A stretch of 64,000 nucleotides of DNA from DATAUD01 sp036268455 (GCA_036268455.1 DATAUD010000024.1:1-64000), one strand, 5' to 3'; counted from the stretch's first letter, positions 8,964-18,700 are shown. Translations and numbers: made by a program. The notes: generated by a model from the letters alone, not told the origin.

Positions 8964-10345
8964 TGACCGAAAGTTTTCGCGGGGTCTCTCAGAAGCCGGG
9001 TATTAAAATCGTCATTTTCATAAGCCTTGGAGGCTGCCAGTGTAAGTCCCCCGCAAATGATCGCCGAACCAAGCGTGGTGCTCTGACCCCATTCACCGTC
9101 GAATAACAACAGAAAACCCGCGGCGGCGAAAACAACACCCATAGGCGCCCCCTGTCGCCACCCGCGAAAGGCTGCATAGACAATCGAAGCAGCAAGAGCG
9201 ACACGATAAAGAATCAAAAGGCTTCCTAATAAATATCCGTTATCATACAGTAGACGGCCCCACTCCGCTTCAGAAGCTCCGAATCCAGGTTCTCCAGTTA
9301 ATACTTTTTGTCCGACATTGGTCGAGAAGCCAGTCCCGAGGCACGAATGTTCGGGTATTTTGAAAACGCCAAACAGGTCGTTTAAAACCCTATCAACAAT
9401 AGCCTCCTGAAAGCCACCGTTGTCGGTCGTGGACGATTCCCAACGAGCCTGAAAGGCCTCCATTCCATCTCTAAACGCCGGTGTTTTTTGAGCCAGCACG
9501 GGTAGTATGATGCCTGCCACAGCGATTCGGATAATCATTTCAGTCGAAAAACGTCCGCTAATGAATAATGCCCCGACACCTAAGACTGCCACCAAAAGCA
9601 CGCTTAAAAACAAACCCCGGCTAACCGACACGGGGATGGTGACTAAAATAGCCATAGCAGAGGCAATCGCCAGCCATGAAGGAAGTTTGCGAATAAGCGC
9701 CAAACCAAACCAACAGGCTGTGAATATAGGATACAATTGCGAAGGACCACTGATAAAACTGAATGTTCCAGGAGGACGGAAGCGATTTAATGCGCCGCTG
9801 AAACCGGCGCCTTCCAGACTGCCTCCTATTCCTCGATTCACCCAAGCATCCTGGGGTGCATAAAATTGGGCAATCAGTAATAAGGTATAGGGAATCGCGA
9901 TCAACAAGGCGATTCTTGCCAGAGCGATCAAATCCTTTCGACGTATAACTTGTCCCATGATTAAAATCAGCGGAACGTGCAGAAAGTCACATCGCACCCC
10001 ATAAAGCGCCACTAACGGATTCCCGTGTCCAATGAGCAATGCATTCGCAAACGTCAAAATTGCCAAGAGAGCGCCCGAATAAATAAAAAAATTTATCGGG
10101 AATACGCGTTTTGCGAAGGCGCAAAAATAGATGACTAATACCAATGGATCACGGATGAGCAACAAGGGAGAAGCCAAACTTGGAAGAAACCACCGCCGCA
10201 AACTACCTTCAATCAACCAAAGAACCATATAAAGCCAGATTAGCCGACGAACCAAGGCAGTTTGACTTTCAAAGCCTATCGCGTCACTTTGGATTGAGTC
10301 AAGCGAGCCAATTCGGGGTTTGTCCAGTGATACTGATAGGCTCAT
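8960..10345 (-). CDS. Polymerase/ligase-like multi-spanning membrane protein (Wzy candidate)
   Basis: The 461-residue protein has about 10-12 hydrophobic helices (LIWLYMVLWLIEGSL, PLVLVIYFCAFA, VPLILIMGQVI, LLLIAQFYA and others). A large soluble loop around residues 300-385 contains FGVFKIPEHSCLGTGFSTNVG and GASEAEWGRLLYDNGYLLG. This layout fits O-antigen ligase/Wzy-type proteins, and the loop EAEWGRLLYDNG resembles the region where such families carry catalytic Arg/Glu residues. It is the only Wzy candidate in the cluster, next to flippase, copolymerase and exporter genes, so polymerisation of repeat units in the periplasm is the likely role. A ligase function cannot be excluded. Both ends overlap neighbouring genes by ATGA. 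Confidence 0.75.
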   Translation of the reverse strand: MSLSVSLDKPRIGSLDSIQSDAIGFESQTALVRRLIWLYMVLWLIEGSLRRWFLPSLASPLLLIRDPLVLVIYFCAFAKRVFPINFFIYSGALLAILTFANALLIGHGNPLVALYGVRCDFLHVPLILIMGQVIRRKDLIALARIALLIAIPYTLLLIAQFYAPQDAWVNRGIGGSLEGAGFSGALNRFRPPGTFSFISGPSQLYPIFTACWFGLALIRKLPSWLAIASAMAILVTIPVSVSRGLFLSVLLVAVLGVGALFISGRFSTEMIIRIAVAGIILPVLAQKTPAFRDGMEAFQARWESSTTDNGGFQEAIVDRVLNDLFGVFKIPEHSCLGTGFSTNVGQKVLTGEPGFGASEAEWGRLLYDNGYLLGSLLILYRVALAASIVYAAFRGWRQGAPMGVVFAAAGFLLLFDGEWGQSTTLGSAIICGGLTLAASKAYENDDFNTRLLRDPAKTFGQ

Positions 10346-11586
10346 GAGATTTTTGTAATTGCCGTTGCTAGTTCACGGCCGTAAATCGACCACGGTCTGG
10401 CGGCAGCTTTTTGGCAAGCCCGAAGCCCCGCTTCCTGGACAGCGGCAGGGCTTTTTACAAGTTCTTCCAATTGCCGGGCGAGCTGATCTTTTGAACCCGC
10501 TTTGATTAACCAGCCGTTTTCCCCATGCGTGATCAAATCCGGGCCGGCCGTTCGTTCGGTCGTAATAACAGGCGTTCCTTGAGACATTGCTTCGCTGATG
10601 ACCAGTCCAAACCCCTCGAAAAGCGAGGGAAGGACCAAGACGTCATGCATTCTCATTTCATTTAAAATCTCTCCATGAGGCAGACTGGGAATCCACCGAT
10701 GTCGAGCAAGCTCTTTGTCCAAAGCCGGGCAATCCGCTGTTACCTTGGTGCCGATGACCGTAAGCGAGACGATCGGCCCCAATATTGTCGCCGCCGCAAA
10801 AAGGTCGGCAATGCCTTTTCTCTGCGACAATCCTCCGACAAACAGCAAACGCAAAGGATTCGCCTTCGTGACTGGTCCGCGAGAATGACGCTCGGATTTC
10901 GATGAAACCTCTGGAAACCCATAAGGCACTACAACAGGCGACGCAAGCTTTTCTGGGTAATCCTTAAGGGTGCCGGCGGTAAAACTGCTGGCGACGATGA
11001 TTTTTGTCGCCCTCGCAAGTTCGCCGTCTTTCCGATCCAACTTTTCTGGAGAATCACTGAAACCAGTCAACGTACTCGCCCAGTCCGGCATCCTCTCAAA
11101 TTCGTCTTTAAGCAGTTTTCGATAAGTCCGCCAATGTCCGATGGGAAGATCGTAAATGGCCGCCCAGCCCCGCTCGCGAGCAGCGGTAAAGCTCTTCAAC
11201 GCTCCATCCTCATACGCGTAAACACCGGTAAAAGCCGCCGGGCTTTCTCGCAAGCGCTTCGCGGCCACTTTGTCTAGTTCACGATAAATGGCATCAACGC
11301 AAAAAGCCCCTTGTTCATGTCGGCCAAGCCGGTTTATCTTGAGATGACTTGTCAGCATGCGCCCCAGTTCACGAAAAGGATGTTGCACCGTAAGGGACTG
11401 CAGCCGCTCATCATATTTTCTGCGTTGGAACTGCGCCCCGAATCGGCTGTTGCCCAGGACGTCCCATAGATTGCCGGGATAAGAAGCAACCGTCGTATGA
11501 AACTCCTTTAACAAATTGGCTTCAAACAAACCCAGTAACGCAGCCCTGACATTGGCATTCCCTGTTGGATGAGAAAGCAGAATCAC
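10342..11586 (-). CDS. Glycosyltransferase family 4
   Basis: The 414-residue GT-B glycosyltransferase uses a GTG start (base 11586) that overlaps the stop of the upstream GT2 gene by four bases. The opening MILLSHPTGNANVRAALLGL fits an acceptor-binding N-domain. The C-domain has LRLLFVGGLSQRKGIADLF and the E-x7-E motif EGFGLVISEAMSQGTPVITT. A YDLPIGHWRTYR segment around residue 145 is shared with a set of GT4 enzymes in exopolysaccharide clusters. It should act on the lipid-linked repeat unit in the cytoplasm. Sugar specificity is not visible. Confidence 0.9.
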   Translation of the reverse strand: MILLSHPTGNANVRAALLGLFEANLLKEFHTTVASYPGNLWDVLGNSRFGAQFQRRKYDERLQSLTVQHPFRELGRMLTSHLKINRLGRHEQGAFCVDAIYRELDKVAAKRLRESPAAFTGVYAYEDGALKSFTAARERGWAAIYDLPIGHWRTYRKLLKDEFERMPDWASTLTGFSDSPEKLDRKDGELARATKIIVASSFTAGTLKDYPEKLASPVVVPYGFPEVSSKSERHSRGPVTKANPLRLLFVGGLSQRKGIADLFAAATILGPIVSLTVIGTKVTADCPALDKELARHRWIPSLPHGEILNEMRMHDVLVLPSLFEGFGLVISEAMSQGTPVITTERTAGPDLITHGENGWLIKAGSKDQLARQLEELVKSPAAVQEAGLRACQKAAARPWSIYGRELATAITKIS

Positions 11587-12599
11587 TGGTGTTTTCTGAA
11601 AAGCGCAGTCTTATACCGTGCCTTGGCGTAGGCTAACAAGGTTGTTGGTAACTGAAACAAACAGGCCATCGGAGTGCGAATCCACCGGAACTTCCAACGA
11701 AGGGCCAATGAGTCCCCAAGTTTGCAAAGTGCTCGTGTTAAGTCGTTTTGCTCCGGCTTCGTGAAGTGATTCAGCCTCAAACACACTGCGTGCCCCACGG
11801 CTAGCTTCCGACGCAATTTATGAATCGGGGCCAAGCTCCAATCACGGCGAGTAAATGCAGGGATTAAGCTATCTTCAATCACCCGGCAGCAGCCCTCGAT
11901 CTCCGAGAGCTTGCGGCGACTTCTCACATTATCGGATGTGTCCCAAACTCGGTATTTGGCCAAAACTTCGTTAATGTAAACATTGCCCCATCCCGCGTCT
12001 GCCAATCTAACGGCCAAGTCCCAATCGTCGCAATACTGCGCAGCGATCCGGTAATAATTGACCTCTTGGAGAGCAACTCGGCGAAACAGGCAAATATTGG
12101 CCGCAACGCGATAGCCCGTTACAGAAGCCCGCAAACTTTCGTCGCCATTGTGAAACCCATCGCTACGAGCCAGCAAACGAAGTTTTCGGTCGCGCCCATT
12201 TCCATCAATTTCCCGGACCGCTACGTGGCCGTACCCTGCGGATTGATGCGCTAGCATCGAACTCAATACTTTATGCACGTAATTGGGACACAACTCATCG
12301 TCTGAATCTAGTCTTAGAACGAATTCGGTAAGGGGCTGCTGAACAAGCCAGCGCGGATTCCCTGGCAAACCTAGATTTTGCTTGTGGCGGATATGTTTGA
12401 TTCGCGAATGTTCACTGAGAAGCCGCCTCATGACCTCAGGAGTATCATCCGAGCTGGCATCATCGGACACCCACACTTCACACGGAACACTTTGGGCCAA
12501 TGCGCTTAGTACTGCTCTCTCGAGATAAGAAGACTGATTATAGGTCGGAATACAAATGGCTACAGAAGACATATTCATTTCACTGGAACAACTTGTCAA
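11583..12599 (-). CDS. Glycosyltransferase family 2
   Basis: This GT-A enzyme (338 residues) has the GT2 N-terminus VAICIPTYNQSSYLERAVLSAL, the nucleotide-binding VSDDASSDDT and the metal-binding RLDSDDEL around residue 110. The preferred start is the TTG at 12599, because a GAGG sequence lies six bases upstream and the codon overlaps the previous stop as TTGA. An in-frame ATG at 12578 lacks a ribosome binding site. It should transfer one sugar to the growing repeat unit at the inner membrane. No membrane helix is visible. The acceptor is unknown. Confidence 0.9.
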   Translation of the reverse strand: MTSCSSEMNMSSVAICIPTYNQSSYLERAVLSALAQSVPCEVWVSDDASSDDTPEVMRRLLSEHSRIKHIRHKQNLGLPGNPRWLVQQPLTEFVLRLDSDDELCPNYVHKVLSSMLAHQSAGYGHVAVREIDGNGRDRKLRLLARSDGFHNGDESLRASVTGYRVAANICLFRRVALQEVNYYRIAAQYCDDWDLAVRLADAGWGNVYINEVLAKYRVWDTSDNVRSRRKLSEIEGCCRVIEDSLIPAFTRRDWSLAPIHKLRRKLAVGHAVCLRLNHFTKPEQNDLTRALCKLGDSLALRWKFRWIRTPMACLFQLPTTLLAYAKARYKTALFRKHQ

Positions 12600-13771
12600 A
12601 GTCGCCTCGGCTCCAAGCCTCCAAGAAGGTGAAGGAAAGAGGCGGTAATGCGAGTGACGCCTCCTAGTGCATTGGCTGGGTGCCAGCGGCTCATTACACT
12701 TCTTACGGAATTCTCGCTTGAGAATTGCAGGACTGGAGGACCTCCATCTCCCAATAAAGTTGAGTCAAGGTCGCCATCTGCCAGAACAACTGGCAGTCCA
12801 TGTTCGCGCATTGCGGCAAAAGTTCCGCTCTTGCCAAGAGTCTCCGGTGAACCTGTATTTATTCCGAAATCGGCGAATTGTAAAACTTGTGAAATAATTT
12901 GTTCTGATTGTTCTTCGAGCATCACAACTTCAAACGCGTCCCCCGGCGCACTGACGAGCCGTTCAGCCAGAACGATGGAACCAGCTCCGGAACGCCCAAT
13001 CATGGTCAAAAGAACGGGTTTGGCAGTTTGGCTACGAAGTTCCTTTAACCATTTGATCAAAGGCCGGGCATAAAAGTCAGGATGAATAGTTCCAAAAAAC
13101 ACTCCGCTGACAAAACTGGCTCGAGGCTTCTGAGCAAGCCGGCTCCCCTTAGCGCGCAGAAGTTCCGTGAGGCGATCATCGTCCCGGAGGGCCATCCGAA
13201 TGTTCCCAAAAAGCGGAAGGACTTCAGCCACGACCCCCCGGCGGCTGAGCCTGCGTTGATACAAACCCATGCTCGTCGTGACCAGACTGGGTCGAAAGTA
13301 CCGATACATAGCGAAAATAATCCATCGTTGCGCCAACCCAAAAAGCTGATGACGAAGCGCGGAATGCCTTTTTTCGCCAATCCAAAGTTCATGGAACATC
13401 AAGTGCCGTCGCGCACAAGTTTTCCTCAATGCGGCGAAGACAGAATTCACTCGCCATGCCATCCCCTTCGGATGATACCCATAACATACATACTGTAAGC
13501 TAAGCCAGTCTCCTCTGAAAATACCCAGCCATTCTTGTGCGATCCTCGTCCGATCACTCCAAGATATAGTGCCGGGCAGCCGAAGCACGGAAATGGACGC
13601 GCCTTCCATTTCTTGCCAACCCAAAAAAGCATCGCGAACATGTGAGTCGTTTAGCGCTAAAATGATAGCGGGATGGCCTTGCCGTATGCATTCTGCCGCC
13701 AATCGGCGAGTATAGTCTCCGACACCGTCCCATTCAGGTTCAAGACAGCCGGTTATAAAGGCAATTTTCAC
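12596..13771 (-). CDS. Glycosyltransferase-like protein (GT-B fold, divergent)
   Basis: The 391-residue protein starts with a GTG at 13771 and opens MKIAFITGCLEPEWDGVGDYTRRLA, a GT4-like N-domain with the D-G-V-G-D-Y acceptor loop. The second half is divergent: it has FGTIHPDFYARPLIKWLKEL and DFGINTGSPETLGKSGTFAAMREHGLPVVL in place of the usual E-x7-E motif. A FHELW motif in the middle is shared with the protein at 35632, suggesting these two are paralogues of one subfamily. A role in repeat-unit assembly is inferred from position between GT and methyltransferase genes. Confidence 0.7.
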   Translation of the reverse strand: MKIAFITGCLEPEWDGVGDYTRRLAAECIRQGHPAIILALNDSHVRDAFLGWQEMEGASISVLRLPGTISWSDRTRIAQEWLGIFRGDWLSLQYVCYGYHPKGMAWRVNSVFAALRKTCARRHLMFHELWIGEKRHSALRHQLFGLAQRWIIFAMYRYFRPSLVTTSMGLYQRRLSRRGVVAEVLPLFGNIRMALRDDDRLTELLRAKGSRLAQKPRASFVSGVFFGTIHPDFYARPLIKWLKELRSQTAKPVLLTMIGRSGAGSIVLAERLVSAPGDAFEVVMLEEQSEQIISQVLQFADFGINTGSPETLGKSGTFAAMREHGLPVVLADGDLDSTLLGDGGPPVLQFSSENSVRSVMSRWHPANALGGVTRITASFLHLLGGLEPRRL

Positions 13772-13777
13772 CTTCCG

Positions 13778-14587
13778 CTAAACACCCTTGCTTTCATGGA
13801 ACGCCAGGAAGTTCTCACCGTTGTGGCATTGCTTCAATTGGGGTTCCTGCTCGAAGAAGTAGCCGTTTTCTTGCAGAACTTTTACAGCTCGTTGCGAGGA
13901 GCTAAGATACTCCGAACTCAACTCAACATAAACGGCAGGTTTGAATTTCTGCAAAAGCCCTACTGTTCCCGCCAGCACAGAGTCTTCAAAACCTTCAGTA
14001 TCAATCTTCAGCAAGTCCAGACGAGTGAGTTTTGTGGCAAGAAAGTCGTCCAAGCGGACAATTCGAACATCTTGCGTCGAGCGAATTTTAAGTTTCGGAT
14101 CGATACCACTCCGCAAAGTTGAGTTACCGGATGACGCGGCGCAATGGAGCGTCATCCTTCCTTCAGACTCCCCGCAGCCGACGTTATAAGTCGATACGTT
14201 GGCATAGGCATTTGCTTGAATCACCTCAACCAGTTTGGCGTGGATAGTTGGAGAAGGTTCAAAGGAATGCACGCGCCCCTCTGGACCAACCAAGTTGCTC
14301 AGTATTCCCGCTACAAAGCCGAGATTTGCTCCGACGTCAACGGCTACGTGCCCAGGCTTCAAATACCGGGATAGAAGGGCGCGCTCAGCCCTCCACCACT
14401 GATTTCCATTCAAGTGATAAAAGACTTCCTGCATATCCCCGTCTCCATGAAATGGCAGCCGCATCCAACCATAATCCACCCATAGAGTCTTATGGGCCGC
14501 CCGCCACCGTATATATAGGTTTATCTTCTTAGCCATGATGCGGCTCCGATTTCGAAAACCAGAAAGCAATTGAGGAAGATTACGCAT
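13778..14587 (-). CDS. FkbM family methyltransferase
   Basis: The 269-residue S-adenosylmethionine-dependent enzyme has the FkbM motifs VAVDVGANLGFVAGILSNLV (motif I, about 95-115), GRVHSFEPSP, and LLKIDTEGFEDSVLAG near residue 195. FkbM enzymes O-methylate sugars and polyketides; here the substrate is probably a sugar of the exopolysaccharide. The ATG at 14587 starts MRNLPQLLSGFRNRSR, a basic N-terminus with no signal peptide, so it is cytoplasmic. A second FkbM paralogue lies at 17972, implying at least two methylated positions or two substrates. Confidence 0.88.
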   Translation of the reverse strand: MRNLPQLLSGFRNRSRIMAKKINLYIRWRAAHKTLWVDYGWMRLPFHGDGDMQEVFYHLNGNQWWRAERALLSRYLKPGHVAVDVGANLGFVAGILSNLVGPEGRVHSFEPSPTIHAKLVEVIQANAYANVSTYNVGCGESEGRMTLHCAASSGNSTLRSGIDPKLKIRSTQDVRIVRLDDFLATKLTRLDLLKIDTEGFEDSVLAGTVGLLQKFKPAVYVELSSEYLSSSQRAVKVLQENGYFFEQEPQLKQCHNGENFLAFHESKGV

Positions 14588-14614
14588 AAAGATCGATGAT
14601 GAAAACTTACAGAG

Positions 14615-15565
14615 CTATTGCCGTGCTACCGGCCAGATTTTGTGAGTCAGAACCGGGGGAAGCAATGTCAAAACGAGACCAACTACTGGTTTGTAATGAC
14701 ATTTAGTCTCCAAAGATCTAAAAAACAGGTTTCTGGCCTCAGGCTTTTTGCCAAACAAAAGCGAATCTTTCCCGCCGCAAAAGTAGGCTTGGGATAGCTT
14801 GACCTTAATCAATTCCTTCATCTGAGGGAACCAGTTGTGACGAAGAAGCTCCTGAAAGATGAAAATAACGGGTTGCGATTTATTCCAAGCCCTTCGCGCA
14901 GTCTCGGAGGAGCCGTGGACGCGATAATATGTCAGCCGTTCAGGAACATAGAAGAAGGATTTTCCCGACACGGCCAAAATGCAGGAAATCCAAAAATCGT
15001 ACGCGCCAACTATATTATCTGTTAGCAACGAAAGATCCAAGCAATCCTTTCTGAAAAGCGACGCCATTGCCAGCGGCAATCCGTTGTTATGAAGGATGAG
15101 ACCGGCGGGATCTTGAATTTCGCCCCGCGGTAACTTCTGACGCGCATATAGCAGGGTGTTAGTCTCGGTTGTTATATCGTCAACCTCGCCATTCTCGCGA
15201 ACAATCCAATGGTCACTGAACGCGATAACGCGGTTCGAGTTCTCCTCCAGTGGAGCAACCAATTTCTCCAAAAAAGTTGGCCCCCAAAAATCGTCATCGT
15301 TGAGAATGGAAACGAACTTCCCTCTCGCTTCGCAAATCGCTTTCCGAAGATTCAACGGAGCCCCGATGCGTCTTGCGTTACTGCGATATCTTAGCCGGTC
15401 GCCACATTGAAAAGATTCACAAATTCGTCGTATCGCGCTTTTGTTGGAATCATCTGTTACAATAATCTCGAAATCGGTAAACGTTTGATCCAGAGCGCCT
15501 TTGATGGCTCTTCGTAAAAAACATTCCCGCTCAAATACGGTCAAGATTACGCTAACACGAGGCAT
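14615..15565 (-). CDS. Glycosyltransferase family 2
   Basis: The 316-residue GT-A enzyme starts MPRVSVILTVFERECFLRRAIKGALDQ. It has the nucleotide-binding IIVTDDSNKSA and the metal-binding motif SILNDDDFWGP around residue 92. It should add a sugar to the lipid-linked repeat unit. The LTYYRVHGSSE motif around residue 220 is common in GT2 enzymes of capsule and O-antigen loci. A short 27-bp gap separates it from the FkbM gene downstream. Confidence 0.9.
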   Translation of the reverse strand: MPRVSVILTVFERECFLRRAIKGALDQTFTDFEIIVTDDSNKSAIRRICESFQCGDRLRYRSNARRIGAPLNLRKAICEARGKFVSILNDDDFWGPTFLEKLVAPLEENSNRVIAFSDHWIVRENGEVDDITTETNTLLYARQKLPRGEIQDPAGLILHNNGLPLAMASLFRKDCLDLSLLTDNIVGAYDFWISCILAVSGKSFFYVPERLTYYRVHGSSETARRAWNKSQPVIFIFQELLRHNWFPQMKELIKVKLSQAYFCGGKDSLLFGKKPEARNLFFRSLETKCHYKPVVGLVLTLLPPVLTHKIWPVARQ

Positions 15566-15612
15566 AAATATTTATGGGGCAAGACAAAAACAGCATTCAA
15601 AGCTTTTCGCCA

Positions 15613-16266
15613 TCAATTTGGCTGCGCCAAAACCGCGCCTATCGCGATATGTGAATGGAAAAACATTCCATGTCCGAAAGTGTGAAAAACCTTATGAATA
15701 AGCCGCGAATAGAATCTGTAAGACTCCCTTCCAAATGCGGGGCGAGGAAAATTATCCTGTCCATCGTGGGATCGGAATTTGCTGACTAAAGGTTGGCCTC
15801 CGATTGTCAAGTAGGAGAAACTTTCTTCATTTAAAAGCAATGAGCGCGAGCGAGCGTACCGACGATACCAATCTGGCAAAAGCCCGCAACAATCGACCGG
15901 ATAGTTATGAATCGGCCAAACTACAGGAGTAACGACAATTATTGTGCCACCGGGCCGGGTTGCTCGCACAGTATTATCTAGAATAGCTATAGGATTAAAG
16001 GTGTGTTCCAGAACATTTAACACAAGAACACTTCCAAATGGGCCAGTTGCGAGAAGTTCGTCGATGCCGGCGCCGGTTTCAAAATCGGCGACGAAGTTGA
16101 CTCCGGGAGCGGGAGAGAGATCCGTCGCAAAATAGGCGCGGCCGGAATTCGTAATTGCTTTTTCACAGGTTGCCCCGCCATAGCGGCCGCCCAATTCGAG
16201 CACCCTATCCTGTATAACGCCCCGATCGATCAGAATTTTAACATACTGTAAGTCATTGTCCGTCAT
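15613..16266 (-). CDS. SAM-dependent class I methyltransferase
   Basis: The 217-residue protein has the SAM-binding motif RVLELGGRYGGATCEKAI (about 21-38), an acidic AYFATDLSPAPGV, and VLVLNVLEHTFNPIAILD followed by TRPGGTIIVVTPVVW, all typical of Methyltransf_11-type folds. The C-terminal part (PDWYRRYARSRSLL...) probably binds the substrate. In this operon a sugar or glycan end group is the likely substrate, but nothing in the sequence proves it. It is encoded between a GT2 and an acyltransferase gene. Confidence 0.82.
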   Translation of the reverse strand: MTDNDLQYVKILIDRGVIQDRVLELGGRYGGATCEKAITNSGRAYFATDLSPAPGVNFVADFETGAGIDELLATGPFGSVLVLNVLEHTFNPIAILDNTVRATRPGGTIIVVTPVVWPIHNYPVDCCGLLPDWYRRYARSRSLLLNEESFSYLTIGGQPLVSKFRSHDGQDNFPRPAFGRESYRFYSRLIHKVFHTFGHGMFFHSHIAIGAVLAQPN

Positions 16267-16339
16267 AATTTAGTTACATTTGAAGACGAAATGCACTGTT
16301 GATTTTTATTGGACACGGGCGGATTAAAGCTGCGGGCTA

Positions 16340-16948
16340 TTACGCAAGGCGAAGGGAATGACGTAAGGACCGTTCTTGACGCGAAGACAGGCGAATTGCC
16401 GGCACACCTCCCCAAATTTCACCTGCCGGAATGTCCTTAGTCACGACTGCGCCAGCCGCAATAACCGCACTGGCACCAATTTCAACCCCTTTTAGCACAA
16501 TCCCATTACATCCAAACCAAACGTTATCACCGATTTTAATTTCGGCCTTTGCCCCCGGGGTCTCGTCAATTCGATCCCCCTCAATACCGTGGTCATGATC
16601 AATAAATTTACAACCCGAAGCAATCGCGCAACGCCGGCCAACAGTGATTCCCTCTGTTATATTAAATTCGCATCCCCGCCCGATAAAAACGCCGTCACCA
16701 ATAATAATTGAAGGACCGTGACACCAGATTCCGTCAAATTTGAACCAAATGTCCGGCTCCAACTCGCAATTGTTCCCAATTTTGACTTGGTGGGGCCATG
16801 TCACGGATATTTTCGGAACGACAGTATTTTTCCCGATGTTCAGCCCGCAAAATTTCAACCAGGCAGTGCGAACATGCGCCGACAGGCTTCTATGCCGGAG
16901 CCGAAATAAAAGGCGATCAGCAAGCGAATGAATGTTCTTTTCTGTCAC
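16340..16948 (-). CDS. Hexapeptide-repeat acyltransferase
   Basis: The 202-residue protein starts with a GTG at 16948. It has left-handed beta-helix repeats (IGKNTVVPKISV, IGNNCELEPDIWF, IGDGVFIGRGCEF, VGRRCAIASGC, IGDNVWFGCNGIVLKGVEIGASAVIAAGAVV). KFIDHDHGIEG around residue 120 contains the likely catalytic histidine, and the end DIPAGEIWGGVPAIRL is the usual CysE/LacA/WbbJ tail. It should acetylate or otherwise acylate a sugar of the polysaccharide or its precursor. This is the second acyltransferase in the cluster after the WcaF-like one. Confidence 0.87.
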   Translation of the reverse strand: MTEKNIHSLADRLLFRLRHRSLSAHVRTAWLKFCGLNIGKNTVVPKISVTWPHQVKIGNNCELEPDIWFKFDGIWCHGPSIIIGDGVFIGRGCEFNITEGITVGRRCAIASGCKFIDHDHGIEGDRIDETPGAKAEIKIGDNVWFGCNGIVLKGVEIGASAVIAAGAVVTKDIPAGEIWGGVPAIRLSSRQERSLRHSLRLA

Positions 16949-17029
16949 AAATTCGGGAATGTGTGTGGTCAGGCGAGTCGCAATCAGTAATCGCGGCCCT
17001 CCAGCATAAGTAGCTTTTTATCAGTCAAT

Positions 17030-17965
17030 TCAAAGCGTTCTGAGCGACAGTTTTCGATCTTGCAACATTTGTTTCCGAAGCCTCAGTTCCCATTTCAGGA
17101 GATATGAGAAAACAATCGGAAAGGACAGCCAATTCCAAACCTGGAAAAAAAGGCGAGTTCGCCACATCTCAAAATCGGGTTTGCTAACCAAATGAAATGT
17201 GCTTCGGAGAAGTCCCGCCACCTCGGTTCGAAAAAGATGAACAACGATTTTTAATCGGGAGGCTCCTATAGGGGGTGCATCTCCAACCTTGATTCGGTAC
17301 AGGGGGATCCAGCGGATTAAAAAGAAGGTTCGATAAAGCAATTGCTTCCAGTCAACGGACCTGGTGGGATGTAAAACCAGAGCATTTTCATTGAAACGCA
17401 CGCGCAAATTATTTTTACGAATACGAAATGAAAACTCCATGTCTTCGCCAGCCGCTTCTGGGAAATCCTCGTCAAAAGCGCCGATCTCAAAAAAGACCTC
17501 ACGACGAACGGCGAGATTACAGCTCCAATAGTAACCGCCGGTCAAATTCTCGACACCCTGCCGGAATGGACTATCCACCTTGTCTGGCGTCACCGTTTTT
17601 CCTTCGATCACGTCGACCGCTTCCGCAAAAGCATTCGTCCAGATCGCCTTTAGCCAATGATTGCTCGGCAAACAATCATCATCGACAAAAGCCAGCCATT
17701 CAGAGCGCGAGAATTTAGCTCCGTTATTACGGTTGGCAGCCGGACCGCACTTGGGTCCCTCAACCCATTTCGCCCATGAATACTGCTTTTCAATCATTTC
17801 CCGCGCCGTGGAATGGGATCCATCATCCGTAACGATCACCTCATATAATGTGTGATCAAGCATTTGTTTGTTAGGGGCGAGGCACTCAAGACACAGCGCC
17901 AATAGATCGTTGCGGTGACGCGTGGGGATTACCACGGACAAAAATGGCGCTCGATCCTGACTCAT
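17030..17965 (-). CDS. Glycosyltransferase family 2
   Basis: The 311-residue GT-A enzyme has FLSVVIPTRHRNDLLALCLECL, EVIVTDDGSHSTAREMI and the metal-binding AFVDDDCLP near residue 95. A GEDMEFSFRIRKNNLRVRF segment (about 190) carries the conserved E-D acid pair of inverting GT2 enzymes. The C-terminal hydrophobic stretch (TRLFFQVWNWLSFPIVFSYLLKW) may anchor it to the membrane. The gene lies 6 bp after the FkbM gene at 17972. Confidence 0.9.
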   Translation of the reverse strand: MSQDRAPFLSVVIPTRHRNDLLALCLECLAPNKQMLDHTLYEVIVTDDGSHSTAREMIEKQYSWAKWVEGPKCGPAANRNNGAKFSRSEWLAFVDDDCLPSNHWLKAIWTNAFAEAVDVIEGKTVTPDKVDSPFRQGVENLTGGYYWSCNLAVRREVFFEIGAFDEDFPEAAGEDMEFSFRIRKNNLRVRFNENALVLHPTRSVDWKQLLYRTFFLIRWIPLYRIKVGDAPPIGASRLKIVVHLFRTEVAGLLRSTFHLVSKPDFEMWRTRLFFQVWNWLSFPIVFSYLLKWELRLRKQMLQDRKLSLRTL

Positions 17966-17971
17966 ATCAGC

Positions 17972-18700
17972 TTATACAAATGTAGGGCGGCAAAATAAGG
18001 CATCGCAAAAGGCGAGATCGAAGGAATTGCGATGAAGGAAAAATGTATCGTACAGTCCGTGAAAGCGAAATCCGCGTTCTGTGAGATAATTGAAAACCGA
18101 AAGAAAGGGCGTGTTTTGTTTATTATTCGGACTGAAGGCTACCTCACACAGTATGGAGGATATGACACCCGACGTGACCATGTCGCCGCCCCCACGGAGC
18201 ACCTCAAGATCGAAGCCTTCCGTGTCCGTCTTGAGAAAATCGATTTTTTTGACGTCATTCCTGCCACAGAAGCTATCCAACCTCTCAACCGAGATTTCCT
18301 CCTCGTAGCAAGATCCCGCTTCACGATTTGTCTTCAAAGAGTTGAAAACGGAGCCCGATTCGATTTTGACGCGGCGCACTTCCGAAAGTTCGCCCAGAGC
18401 GATATTAAATGTATTGACACCCCTCAGGTGCCGTGTGTTAGCAGAAAGTTGGGAGAAAGTCTCTTTAAACGGTTCGAAGGCAAATATCTTCGCGCTTTGA
18501 AACTCCTCACTGAGTCGAAGGGATGTCTGTCCGATATTGGCTCCTATATCAAAGATCGTCTCGACACGACGGCCCCCTCGCAGGCGGCGCAGATCCACAT
18601 AAACATCGACCCCGTGCGGCAATGAGCCATCGGTGTACAAATGAAATCCGACGCGTCGTAATTGTTGCTTGATCGTTTTTTTTAATTTGTGAATTTTCAT
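17972..18700 (-). CDS. FkbM family methyltransferase (second copy)
   Basis: With an ATG at 18700 the protein is 242 residues and starts MKIHKLKKTIKQQLRRVGFHLY. In-frame starts at 18727 (ATG) and 18745 (TTG) lie upstream and cannot be excluded; none has a clear ribosome binding site. The motifs are TIFDIGANIGQTSLRLSEEF (SAM motif I), AKIFAFEPFKETF and DFLKTDTEGFDLEVLRGG. As for the paralogue at 13778, O-methylation of a sugar is likely. The two copies are clearly different in sequence, so this is not a recent duplication. Confidence 0.88.
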   Translation of the reverse strand: MKIHKLKKTIKQQLRRVGFHLYTDGSLPHGVDVYVDLRRLRGGRRVETIFDIGANIGQTSLRLSEEFQSAKIFAFEPFKETFSQLSANTRHLRGVNTFNIALGELSEVRRVKIESGSVFNSLKTNREAGSCYEEEISVERLDSFCGRNDVKKIDFLKTDTEGFDLEVLRGGGDMVTSGVISSILCEVAFSPNNKQNTPFLSVFNYLTERGFRFHGLYDTFFLHRNSFDLAFCDALFCRPTFV